From positions 1 to 42,149 of the forward strand of contig DASRZP010000076.1 in NCBI GenBank assembly GCA_035686305.1: 42,149 nucleotides of DNA, read 5' to 3'. The stretch's first letter is position 1, and each line of letters begins with the position of its first letter. Shown piece by piece: positions 15,230 to 23,215 of the stretch. Origin of the DNA: Thermodesulfovibrionales bacterium (GTDB lineage Bacteria; Nitrospirota; Thermodesulfovibrionia; Thermodesulfovibrionales; UBA9159). The translations under genes and the position numbers were made by a program. The notes beneath the pieces were generated by a model, which saw only the letters and a program-made list of their open reading frames with translations, did not search any database and was not told where the DNA came from.

Positions 15230-16222
15230 TCAAATGGTTCTGACTGACGCCTGACCCTGGTTTGTCATGAGGGACTTGAGGGACTTGCGCAATTTTTCCT
15301 GGGTCACGACTGCGGTCCCCACTTCTCCTACGACGATTCCCGCCGCATGGTTCGCAATAGAAGCCGCTTCCTGCAGGGTGGCGCCAGAGGCAAAGGCAAG
15401 GGCCACAGTGGCGATCACGGTATCCCCGGCGCCGGTAACATCATAAACACGTCGTGCCACCGTCGGTATATGGGTGACCGTCTCCCGCTCGAAAAGGCTC
15501 ATCCCTTCTTCCCCCCGTGTGATCAGGACCGAGGCACAAGAGAGTCTCTTCATAAGGGTCTTGCCTGCCCGTATAAGGGACCTTTCATCCTTGATTTCAA
15601 TCCCCGAACCGCTCGACGCCTCCACGAGATTCGGCGTTATGAGGGATACCCCCCTGTAGCAAGGGAAGTGGCCGACCTTGGGGTCAACGGCGACGAGCTT
15701 CTTCCTGGCCCTTGCGTGCTTCAAAATTTCCCGTATCAGTTCGGGGGAGACCAATCCCTTCTTGTAGTCCGAAACGATGACGGCATCGTGTTCATGGATC
15801 GCATGTCTCATGAACGCAAGAAGATCGACGCGGGCCTTCCCGCTGATTCTGCTCTTCTCTTCCCTATCGAACCTGACGACCTGCTGGTTATGGGCGATGA
15901 CCCTCGTCTTCATGATCGTAGGCCTGGAATCCTCAAAGAGCGCTGATGCGACTCCCCTTTCCTCGGCAAGCTCCCGGAAGATGTCACCGGCCCTGTCCCT
16001 GCCGACAATCCCCGCCACCGTCGCTTTCCCCCCCATTGACGCAATATTGTTTGCGACGTTGGCGGCCCCGCCGAGCCTGAAGGTGTCGTCGGTAACTTCG
16101 ACGATGGGGACGGGGGCTTCCGGAGATATCCTGCTCACCTTCCCCCAGATATACTGGTCGAGGATAATGTCCCCTACCACCAGTATCCTGGCGTCCCTGA
16201 AGTTATTGAAGAGAGCTTTCAT
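15230..16222 (-). CDS. rfaE1: D-glycero-beta-D-manno-heptose-7-phosphate kinase
   Basis: This PfkB-fold kinase phosphorylates heptose-7-phosphate at C1 for ADP-heptose, the precursor of LPS inner core. I start at ATG 16222, behind GGGTGG, giving 330 residues; upstream in-frame codons add an unrelated leader. ILVVGDIILDQYIWG and GGAANVANN are the sugar-site motifs. DVTGAGDTVIATVALA holds the anion hole and catalytic Asp. Only the kinase half of E. coli HldE is present, so the nucleotidyltransferase (RfaE2 type) must be separate and is not in this window. It fits with the WaaE-like and ligase genes as LPS biosynthesis. Confidence 0.9.
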   Translation of the reverse strand: MKALFNNFRDARILVVGDIILDQYIWGKVSRISPEAPVPIVEVTDDTFRLGGAANVANNIASMGGKATVAGIVGRDRAGDIFRELAEERGVASALFEDSRPTIMKTRVIAHNQQVVRFDREEKSRISGKARVDLLAFMRHAIHEHDAVIVSDYKKGLVSPELIREILKHARARKKLVAVDPKVGHFPCYRGVSLITPNLVEASSGSGIEIKDERSLIRAGKTLMKRLSCASVLITRGEEGMSLFERETVTHIPTVARRVYDVTGAGDTVIATVALAFASGATLQEAASIANHAAGIVVGEVGTAVVTQEKLRKSLKSLMTNQGQASVRTI

Positions 16223-16319
16223 ATCCACCCTGTACGATAACGCAGGAATACCGCAAAAAGCAATAAATCCGTATCGTCTGCCGACGGCCTCTTGAGCATG
16301 GCAGGGAAGAAGAATGTTG

Positions 16320-16370
16320 TTGTCTTTTCGGAGTGGGAATGTTTTATAATACATAAATTTTTAATTATAA
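16320..16370. promoter_or_regulatory. Divergent control region upstream of the MerR gene
   Basis: TTATAAT (16344-16350) and ATTATAA (16364-16370) form a perfect inverted repeat with 13 bp between them, so each strand carries a TATAAT. On the plus strand, TTGTCT (16320-16325) lies 19 bp from TATAAT; such long spacers are typical of promoters activated by MerR-family proteins. The minus-strand TATAAT would give the heptose kinase mRNA a leader of about 135 nt. Autoregulation is inference. Confidence 0.45.
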
Positions 16371-16384
16371 GTTGAACTGAAGAC

Positions 16385-16825
16385 ATGGCTAAAAGGAAAC
16401 TGGTAAAGGAATTAACAGAAGAAGAGAAAAAGGGGATGCCTCTCTATCCCATTGGGATCGTTTCAGAACTCCTCGGGACAACGGACCAGACACTCAGACT
16501 CTACGAAAAACACGGCCTCATCATCCCTGCGCGGCGAAACAAGAACAGGTTCTACTCTGAGAATGATATCAAGTGGCTCAGGTGCGTGAGGGACCTTATC
16601 CACGTAAGGAAGATAAGCATAGAGGGGATAAAGAAACTTCTTGATTATGCCCCGTGCTGGGAGATTACCGCCTGCCCTAACGAGAGGAAGGAAGAGTGTT
16701 CCGCCTTTATCGACAGAAGTAAACCCTGCTGGGAACTCAGCAGGATGATCTGCAACAAGGAAGCTGGCAAGGACTGCGACGACTGCGTCGTATTTCTCTC
16801 ACGGCGCAAAAAGGGGAGGGGTTAA
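16385..16825 (+). CDS. MerR-family regulator with cysteine-rich C-terminus
   Basis: A 146-residue DNA-binding protein. Residues 19-87 form a MerR-type winged helix: YPIGIVSELLGTTDQTLRLYEKHGL, then a wing NKNRFYSENDIKWL and the dimer-leading RKISIEGIKKLL. The tail (88-146) is unusual: seven cysteines at 91, 97, 105, 115, 123, 131 and 134, two in a repeated PCWE motif, and a KDCDDC ending. This suggests a metal or Fe-S ligand set or redox switch; the ligand is unknown. The stop codon overlaps the stop of the convergent phosphomutase gene within TTAA (16822-16825). The target may be its own divergent region. Confidence 0.82.
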   Translation: MAKRKLVKELTEEEKKGMPLYPIGIVSELLGTTDQTLRLYEKHGLIIPARRNKNRFYSENDIKWLRCVRDLIHVRKISIEGIKKLLDYAPCWEITACPNERKEECSAFIDRSKPCWELSRMICNKEAGKDCDDCVVFLSRRKKGRG

Positions 16826-18183
16826 AAGAAGTTCTTCAGACGCTCCTCAACGAGTCTCTGTATCTTCTCAAGTGATTCACGGTCTTCTGCTTCGAATCTC
16901 ATGACGAGGGCCGGCTGGGTGTTCGAAGCCCTGATGAGCCCCCACCCTTTGCCGAAGTTGATTCTGATCCCGTCGATATCGAAAAGGGGATAATCACAAA
17001 ACTCCGCCTTCGCCTTTTCCATCACCATAAATTTTAGCTCGTCGGGGCAGTCCAGCCGTATCTCCGGTGTCGAGACCGTAGAAGGGACGCCGGAGAGGAG
17101 GCCCTTGAGGGAATAGGGTTTACCTCTTCTTGAAAGGATCTCAATGAGTCTGAGGCTCGCATAGATCGCGTCGTCATATCCGAAGTAGCGGTCGGCAAAA
17201 AAAAGGTGGCCACTCATCTCTCCCGCAAGGAGCGCGGATGTTTCCTTCATCTTGGACTTGATCAGAGAATGGCCTACCTTCCACATGATGGGATTCCCGC
17301 CGTGCTCCTTGATATCATCAAAGAGGGTCTGAGAACATTTCACCTCTCCGATTACCGTTGCGCCGGGGTTCTGCTCGAGTATGTCTCGCGCGAAAATGAC
17401 CATCAGCCGGTCACCCCAGACGATCTCGCCATCCTCGTCCACCACCCCGATACGGTCTGAATCACCGTCATAGCCGATCCCGAGATGAGCCTTTTCCGAC
17501 TTCACCTTTGCTATCAGGTCCAAGACATTTTCAGGAACAACAGGGTCGGGATGATGATTCGGGAAGGTGCCGTCAGGTTCGCAATAGAGCTCGGTCACTT
17601 CGCACCCGAGGAACCGTAAAAGGGAAGGAGCAACAAGTCCTCCTGTCCCGTTTCCTGCGTCCACCACCACCTTGATCCGTTCAAATCGTCCGAAAAGTTT
17701 TCTGAGATGATCGGTGTATGCAGGGATGATGTCGTATGTCCTGAGATCTCCGGAACCCTCCGTTCCCTCACCAGCTTCGATGATTCTCTTCAGCTCCTGA
17801 ATGCTCTTCCCATAGAGGGTGTCTTTCCCCATGCTTAATTTCATCCCATTGAACTCCGGAGGATTGTGGCTGCCGGTAATCATGATCCCACCGTCGACGT
17901 TGAGATGGTAGAGCGAAAAATACTGGAGTGGTGTCGGGCACGAGCCAATGTCAACAACGTCGATGCCGCTTGTTGTGAGCCCCTCGGCGAGATGGTCAAA
18001 CATGGCAGGAGAACTCAACCGGACATCGCGCCCCACGGTGACAGTAAGCGCATCCTTCGAGAGATTCTTCTTCAGATACCAGGCAAAAGCCCGGCCGATT
18101 GCAGAGACGCTTTCCGGCGACAGGTCCTTTCCCCAGACACCTCGTATGTCATATTCGCGGAATATCTTCGGTGCGATCGTCAT
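16822..18183 (-). CDS. manB: Phosphomannomutase/phosphoglucomutase
   Basis: This cytoplasmic alpha-D-phosphohexomutase interconverts hexose-6- and hexose-1-phosphates, feeding nucleotide-sugar synthesis for the glycan locus. The 453 residues have all four domains in order. The phospho-serine loop TGSHNPPEFNGMK has the active Ser at 105. The metal loop GYDGDSDRIG has Asp at 239, 241 and 243. The sugar loop region GEMSGHLFF precedes a C-terminal phosphate-binding loop (RASNTQPALVMRFEA). The length and EMSGH motif fit the bifunctional PMM/PGM (AlgC-like) group. It starts 3 bp after the TPR gene and closes the PBP1A operon. Confidence 0.92.
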   Translation of the reverse strand: MTIAPKIFREYDIRGVWGKDLSPESVSAIGRAFAWYLKKNLSKDALTVTVGRDVRLSSPAMFDHLAEGLTTSGIDVVDIGSCPTPLQYFSLYHLNVDGGIMITGSHNPPEFNGMKLSMGKDTLYGKSIQELKRIIEAGEGTEGSGDLRTYDIIPAYTDHLRKLFGRFERIKVVVDAGNGTGGLVAPSLLRFLGCEVTELYCEPDGTFPNHHPDPVVPENVLDLIAKVKSEKAHLGIGYDGDSDRIGVVDEDGEIVWGDRLMVIFARDILEQNPGATVIGEVKCSQTLFDDIKEHGGNPIMWKVGHSLIKSKMKETSALLAGEMSGHLFFADRYFGYDDAIYASLRLIEILSRRGKPYSLKGLLSGVPSTVSTPEIRLDCPDELKFMVMEKAKAEFCDYPLFDIDGIRINFGKGWGLIRASNTQPALVMRFEAEDRESLEKIQRLVEERLKNFF

Positions 18184-18186
18184 GCC

Positions 18187-18531
18187 CTATCTCTTCTTCC
18201 CTTCTTTCCCAAAGCCGATTGACGTTGGCGTGAAATTCGGGTCGATAAGATAGGCCTCCCTAAAGCACTCGGCCGCTTCCTTCCTGTTCTTGAGTTTGTA
18301 ATTCGCGTAGCCCATGAGATAGTAAGCGCCGGCATCGGGCCAGACAGCGACATATTCCTTGAGATATCTGACGGTCTTCTTGAAGTCCTTCTTGAGATAG
18401 GCCTGGAGAGCCTTGTCATAAGCCTCTTCCTGCGCATGGAGGGATGGCGGCAAGATTATTTCCAGCAGAACAACGAGCACAACCAAGATCCCAAGACCCT
18501 TCATCCTTGATGTGACACCCTTCATCGTCAT
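18187..18531 (-). CDS. Small secreted TPR protein
   Basis: I choose ATG 18531 because AGGAGG lies 6 nt upstream; a TTG at 18549 would run through the end of the PBP gene and through that binding site. The 114 residues start with an N-terminal signal peptide (a long Leu/Val/Ile run, likely cut after SLHAQ). Two TPR-like helix pairs follow: KALQAYLKKDFKKTVRYL, then GAYYLMGYANYKLKNRKEA with AYLIDPNF. It is probably periplasmic and may scaffold protein contacts. It lies 10 bp downstream of PBP1A and immediately before the phosphomutase gene, so an envelope role is likely. No specific function is known to me. Confidence 0.7.
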   Translation of the reverse strand: MTMKGVTSRMKGLGILVVLVVLLEIILPPSLHAQEEAYDKALQAYLKKDFKKTVRYLKEYVAVWPDAGAYYLMGYANYKLKNRKEAAECFREAYLIDPNFTPTSIGFGKEGKKR

Positions 18532-18541
18532 AGCGCACCTC

Positions 18542-20860
18542 CTAATCAACGTCCAGTCTGAATGGTTCTCTTGTCTCCCAGACAGAGGGCTTATTTTGTG
18601 AGTATTCCCTCGGCTGGGTCCCGATTTTGAAATATTCTTTTATGCCGGCTGACTCGTCCCTCGCGAGGAGCCCGTTCGCAGGGTCAATGGGATAGCTGAC
18701 AATTCCTTCAGGCACCGCAAACCCCGAAGGTTCCGCCGTACCAAGGGTCTTCATAAAGTTTACCCATACAGGCGACGCGGCCCTTGCCCCTGTCTCCTGA
18801 TTACCAAGGGGCCTCATATCATCGAAGCCGACCCAGACGCAGGCGACCATATCAGGGGTGAAGCCGACAAACCATGCGTCCCGGTAATCGTTTGTGGTGC
18901 CGGTTTTCCCGGCAACAGGCCTTCCCAGGGCCTTGGCCCTCCAGCCGGTCCCGTAGTTCACGACATCCTGCATCATCGATGTTATCAGGAAGGCGGTGTC
19001 AGGGTCTATCACCTGTTCTCCCTCAGGTTCATTGCTCTCCAGGACTCTCCCCTGGGAGTCCGTCATGTATTTGATCGCTATGGGTGTCATCCTGACCCCG
19101 CTGTTGTCAAATACACTGTAGCTCATTGCAAGTTCAAGGGGGGTGACGCTGATACTGCCGAGGGCGATGCTCAAATTGCGGGGCATATCTCCCTGAAACC
19201 CTATCTCCCGGGCGAAATTGATAATCTTGTCAACGCCGATCGTGTCGACAAGTTTTACCGTGACCACGTTCCTCGAATAGGCCAGAGCGTCCCTCAGCCT
19301 TGTCGGACCGTAATGCTTATGGTCATAGTTCTCAGGGGTCCAGTCCCCTCTTGGTCCGCCTTTATACGTTACCTCCTCGTCATTGATCATGCTGGCCGGC
19401 GTGAAACCATTGTCCATGGCCGCGGCATATATTACCGGCTTGAATGCAGATCCTGGCTGACGCTTGGCATAGGCAGCCCTGTTGAATTCGCTCCTCGAAT
19501 AATCGTAGCCGCCGACCATCGCCCTGATGAAGCCTGTGCCGGGATCTATGCCGACAACGGCACCCTCGACCTCGGGTTCCTGTTCGAGGGTCAGCTCAAC
19601 GGTGCTGCCCTGCACTGATTTGAAACCCACCTTGACGACGTCTCCGACTTTCAAAATTTTATCAAGAGAAAGGTTCTTTATCTGGGCTGTCTTGCCTGTC
19701 TTCGGGTCGATCATCTTGCTTGCCCACTGGGCATTGTCGACGGGCAATTTCCCCATAACGCCTCTGGCCTTTATTATCGCCTCCTTTGCCGTGACTTTGA
19801 GAACAAGACCTGTTGCAATATCTCCTGTGCTTGTGACGAACTGTCCCCCTTCTCTCTTTTTCAGCTCCTTTTCAGCGTTGACCTCCCGGTGCTCAAAGGG
19901 GCCTCTCCATCCCCTTCTCTTGTCCAGTTCCCGCAGACCTTCCTGCAGTGACCGTGCAGCCGCAACCTGGGCCTTCCTGTCAAGGGTTGTATAGACATGA
20001 AGGCCGCCTTTGTACACCGTCTCCGTGCCGTACCTGTCTTCAAGGTATTTCCTGACGTATTCAATAAAATAGTTATTTGATTCGAGTCCCCTGCGGAGCG
20101 TCGAGAGATTGAGCGGCTGTTTTAATGCCTTCTCTTTCTCCCCCCGCTTTATAAACCCTTCCTCTTCCATACGGGTAAGGACCGTATCCTGCCTGTCCTT
20201 GGCCTTCATCAGGTTATTGTAAGGGGAATAGATCGAAGGCGCCCTGATAAGCCCGGCGAGAAGGGCTGCTTCCGCGAGAGTGACCTGGGTGACGGATTTC
20301 CCGAAATAGACCCTTGAAGCCATCTCCATCCCGTAGGCCCCGTGGCCGAGATAGACCTTGTTGAGATAGAGTTCGAGGATCTCGTTCTTGGTCATGTTCT
20401 TCTCTATCTTCGTTGCCAGGGCCACTTCCCTGAGCTTCCTTTGGACTGTCCTTTCGGATGTCAGAAAAGTGATTTTAGTAAGCTGCTGAGTGATGGTACT
20501 CCCTCCCTCCCTGATTCCCGCATGGATTACGTCTTTGATCGCCGCTCTGAGGATTGCAAGGTAATCAATCCCCTTATGCTTCCAGAAGCGGGAGTCCTCA
20601 ACAGCAACCACTGCATTGATCAAATGCCGGGGCATCCTGTCAAGGGGGACAAAGATGCCCTTTTCGATCTTGAGTTCTCCGATGAGAGCGTCATCGTCGG
20701 CATAGACCTTTGTCCCGGGGATTGCCTTATACTGCTTAAGTTCGGCGATGGATGGGATACCTTTGGCAACGGCAATATACCCTCCTGTCAGGATACCTGT
20801 GAGGATTGCGGCGGTTATCAGTATCGCAGCCCAAAAGACCTTTCGGCGTTTCTTACCCAC
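18542..20860 (-). CDS. mrcA: Penicillin-binding protein 1A (bifunctional)
   Basis: This inner-membrane enzyme polymerises and crosslinks peptidoglycan. The 772 residues have a short cytoplasmic tail, a transmembrane helix (about 9-31), a GT51 glycosyltransferase domain with catalytic Glu88 (VAVEDSRFW) and EGGSTITQQL, then an OB-like insert (~335-430). The transpeptidase domain has Ser471 in SAFK, SRN at 529-531 and KTGT at 652-655. The start is GTG at 20860. It is the first gene of an operon with the TPR protein and phosphomutase genes. The product is somewhat shorter than E. coli PBP1A but complete. Confidence 0.93.
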   Translation of the reverse strand: MGKKRRKVFWAAILITAAILTGILTGGYIAVAKGIPSIAELKQYKAIPGTKVYADDDALIGELKIEKGIFVPLDRMPRHLINAVVAVEDSRFWKHKGIDYLAILRAAIKDVIHAGIREGGSTITQQLTKITFLTSERTVQRKLREVALATKIEKNMTKNEILELYLNKVYLGHGAYGMEMASRVYFGKSVTQVTLAEAALLAGLIRAPSIYSPYNNLMKAKDRQDTVLTRMEEEGFIKRGEKEKALKQPLNLSTLRRGLESNNYFIEYVRKYLEDRYGTETVYKGGLHVYTTLDRKAQVAAARSLQEGLRELDKRRGWRGPFEHREVNAEKELKKREGGQFVTSTGDIATGLVLKVTAKEAIIKARGVMGKLPVDNAQWASKMIDPKTGKTAQIKNLSLDKILKVGDVVKVGFKSVQGSTVELTLEQEPEVEGAVVGIDPGTGFIRAMVGGYDYSRSEFNRAAYAKRQPGSAFKPVIYAAAMDNGFTPASMINDEEVTYKGGPRGDWTPENYDHKHYGPTRLRDALAYSRNVVTVKLVDTIGVDKIINFAREIGFQGDMPRNLSIALGSISVTPLELAMSYSVFDNSGVRMTPIAIKYMTDSQGRVLESNEPEGEQVIDPDTAFLITSMMQDVVNYGTGWRAKALGRPVAGKTGTTNDYRDAWFVGFTPDMVACVWVGFDDMRPLGNQETGARAASPVWVNFMKTLGTAEPSGFAVPEGIVSYPIDPANGLLARDESAGIKEYFKIGTQPREYSQNKPSVWETREPFRLDVD

Positions 20861-21125
20861 TGGCTTCCTGTCTCTCCTTATTCATGATACCTTCGACGAT
20901 AAAGGAATCCTCTTTCCTCTCCCTTCACTCTTCTCAACAATCTACTCCAGGCAGTCAATAGGGGAAATACCATCCTGCCTTGCGAGGAGGGACGAAGGGA
21001 GATTTCAGAATCTTTTCTTCAAGTCTGTCTTTTCGATTATATCTCCGAGGGAGTTTATAAGTCAAAGTTCCCTTATGGTTTTGAAATCGCCCCAGGGAAG
21101 ACCTTTTCTGTGCTATCCTTAGGCT

Positions 21126-21779
21126 ATGCGCTGGCCCGGAGACCTCGGCGATGCAAAGAGGATTCAGGAGAGCCTCGGGGAAGAAGTAAAAATAGTGGCC
21201 CTGACAAGAAGGCCGCTGCTGATTGCGGGCGTTGATGCGGCCTTCTCCGGAGGTTTGGTCATCGGGGTCGCCAGTCTCTATCGATATCCTGCGATGGTCC
21301 CTCTGGAAGACGCTCATGCTGTCCTTGAGGTCCTCTTCCCTTATGTCCCAGGTTTTCTGTCCTTCCGTGAAGGCCCTGCCATTATCGATGCGGTCAAGGC
21401 TTTGAGAACGAGACCTGACGTTATCATCTTTGACGGCCAGGGGATTGCCCATCCTAAGGGGGTAGGGATTGCATCTCATCTGGGCGTGCTCCTCAATGTC
21501 CCTTCCATTGGCTGCGCCAAGTCGAGACTTGTCGGAGAGTATGAGGAGCCTGGCACGAAGAAGGGAGCGTGGTCTCCCTTGCTGTACAAGGGCAAGATTG
21601 TCGGAGCAGTGCTCAGGACAAGGGAGAATGTGAAGCCGGTCTTTGTCTCTCCCGGCCACAGGATTACGCTGAGGGAGACGATTCAGATCGTTCTCTCGTG
21701 CTTAAAGACCTACAGGATACCTGAACCTCTGAGGAGGGCGGATCTTCTCTCGAGAGAGCTAAAGAGCAGGTATGTGTGA
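21126..21779 (+). CDS. nfi: Endonuclease V
   Basis: This DNA repair enzyme cleaves the second phosphodiester 3' to deoxyinosine. The 217 residues are typical in length. The first catalytic Asp is at 37 in IAGVDAAFSGG. YVPGFLSFREGPA carries the conserved Glu and the base-recognition wedge region, and IIFDGQGIAHPKGVGIASH holds the further metal Asp and the lesion-pocket residues. GCAKSRLVG follows. It stands alone on the plus strand between the PBP1A operon, transcribed away, and the rnf operon. No strong ribosome binding site is visible before the ATG. Identification is secure from the motif order. Confidence 0.93.
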   Translation: MRWPGDLGDAKRIQESLGEEVKIVALTRRPLLIAGVDAAFSGGLVIGVASLYRYPAMVPLEDAHAVLEVLFPYVPGFLSFREGPAIIDAVKALRTRPDVIIFDGQGIAHPKGVGIASHLGVLLNVPSIGCAKSRLVGEYEEPGTKKGAWSPLLYKGKIVGAVLRTRENVKPVFVSPGHRITLRETIQIVLSCLKTYRIPEPLRRADLLSRELKSRYV

Positions 21780-21801
21780 GGTAAGCATGAGGGTTTGCAT
21801 C

Positions 21802-21831
21802 TTGACATCTGCTGAGGCATAATGTTATTAG
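21802..21831 (+). promoter_or_regulatory. Probable promoter of the rnf operon
   Basis: A consensus TTGACA (21802-21807) lies 18 bp from TATTAG (21826-21831), about 60 nt before rnfC, which has a strong GAGAGGAGG ribosome binding site. The -35 is perfect; the -10 matches 4 of 6. Confidence 0.45.
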
Positions 21832-21891
21832 TTATTGACTTTTTTGTCGTCTGTCTCCAACGTAATTTGCCGCTGAGAGGAGGAACCCGTA

Positions 21892-23199
21892 ATGGGTCTG
21901 TTGACGTTCAAAGGGGGAATACACCCTCCTGACAAGAAAGACCTAGCAAAAGATGTTCCCATAAAGCAGTCAAGAATCCCACAGAGAGTAGTGATTCCTT
22001 TGAGCCAGCATACGGGAGCACCCTGCAAGCCGGTCGTTTCGATCAACCAGGAGGTGAAGAAGGGTGAGTTGATCGGTGAGCCCGGAGGCTTTGTCTCTGC
22101 CCCCGTCCACTCGTCGGTCTCAGGCAAGGTGATCGCGATCGGAGAGTTCCCTAATGCCATGGGCAGAATGGTGAGTTCCGTTGTCATAGAGAACGACGGA
22201 AAAGAAGAGTGGGCGATATTAAGGGATAACCCCGATTACATGAACCTCCTGCCTGATGAGTTGAAGGAGAAGGTTAAGGCTGCGGGGATCGTCGGTCTTG
22301 GCGGGGCGGCTTTTCCGACGGCAGTGAAGCTCTCGCCGCCGAAGGAAAAACCGATCGACACGGTCATCATCAATGGCGCTGAGTGCGAACCCTACCTTAC
22401 CGCCGATTACCGGTTGATGGTGGAAAAACCGGATGAGATCATTGAGGGACTCAAGATATTGATGAAGACGCTCACTGTGAAGAAAGGCTTTGTCGGTATA
22501 GAAGATAACAAGCCTGAAGCGATAGCGAAGATGAAAGAGGCCGCGAAGGGGGAACCGAGTATTGAGGTCTGCGATCTCGAAGTCAAATATCCCCAAGGCG
22601 CAGAGAAGATGCTCATAAAGGCGACCAGCGGCAGGCACGTCCCGCCCAGAGGGCTTCCCATGGATGTCGGGGTGGTCGTGCAGAACGTAGGGACCGCCCT
22701 CGCTATCTATGAAGCGGCACGCTACGGCAAGCCTCTCATAGAGAGGGTCGTCACCGTGACTGGCGAAGGGATCACCGCTCCTTCCAATCTCATGGTGCGT
22801 GTAGGGACACTGATCTCTGCACTTATAGAGGAATGCGGAGGTCTCAAGGGCGAAACGGGCAAGGTCATTGCAGGCGGACCCATGATGGGCTTTGCCCTCT
22901 CTTCCCTTGATATACCGGTGACAAAAGGTACCTCAGGAGTCCTTGTCATTCCCGGTGAGGCCATCGAACATGCAGAGGATTTCGAGCCGTGCATCAGGTG
23001 CGGAAGGTGCGTCGATATTTGCCCTATGGGACTTACCCCATCCATGCTGAGCGTGCTTTCGGAAAAAGGCCGCTACGAAGAGGCAAAGGAATATAATCTC
23101 TTCGACTGTTTTGAATGCGGTTCCTGCGCCTTCGTATGCCCTTCGAAAAGACCGATTGTGCAGCTCGTGAGGCTGGCAAAGTCCCTGACAAAACCATGA
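21892..23199 (+). CDS. rnfC: Rnf complex subunit C
   Basis: RnfC is the peripheral NADH-binding subunit of the Rnf complex, which couples electron transfer between reduced ferredoxin and NAD+ to Na+ or H+ pumping. The 435 residues start with GLLTFKGGIHPPDKK, typical of the family. The flavin- and NADH-binding core includes GLGGAAFPTAVKL and INGAECEPYLTADYRL. The C-terminus carries two [4Fe-4S] motifs: CIRCGRCVDICP and CFECGSCAFVCP. It is first in a gene order C-D-G-E-A-B. The length is close to that of bacterial RnfC without the long alanine-rich tail seen in E. coli RsxC. Confidence 0.95.
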   Translation: MGLLTFKGGIHPPDKKDLAKDVPIKQSRIPQRVVIPLSQHTGAPCKPVVSINQEVKKGELIGEPGGFVSAPVHSSVSGKVIAIGEFPNAMGRMVSSVVIENDGKEEWAILRDNPDYMNLLPDELKEKVKAAGIVGLGGAAFPTAVKLSPPKEKPIDTVIINGAECEPYLTADYRLMVEKPDEIIEGLKILMKTLTVKKGFVGIEDNKPEAIAKMKEAAKGEPSIEVCDLEVKYPQGAEKMLIKATSGRHVPPRGLPMDVGVVVQNVGTALAIYEAARYGKPLIERVVTVTGEGITAPSNLMVRVGTLISALIEECGGLKGETGKVIAGGPMMGFALSSLDIPVTKGTSGVLVIPGEAIEHAEDFEPCIRCGRCVDICPMGLTPSMLSVLSEKGRYEEAKEYNLFDCFECGSCAFVCPSKRPIVQLVRLAKSLTKP

Positions 23200-23215
23200 G
23201 CCGTGAGGTGAAGAG

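Noticed and set aside
15347-15946. Plus-strand frame of 199 codons over the heptose kinase
   Set aside because: Antisense to a well-supported PfkB kinase.
20955-21659. Minus-strand frame of 234 codons over endonuclease V
   Set aside because: Antisense to a gene with all catalytic motifs. Its product is low-complexity and unlike any family.
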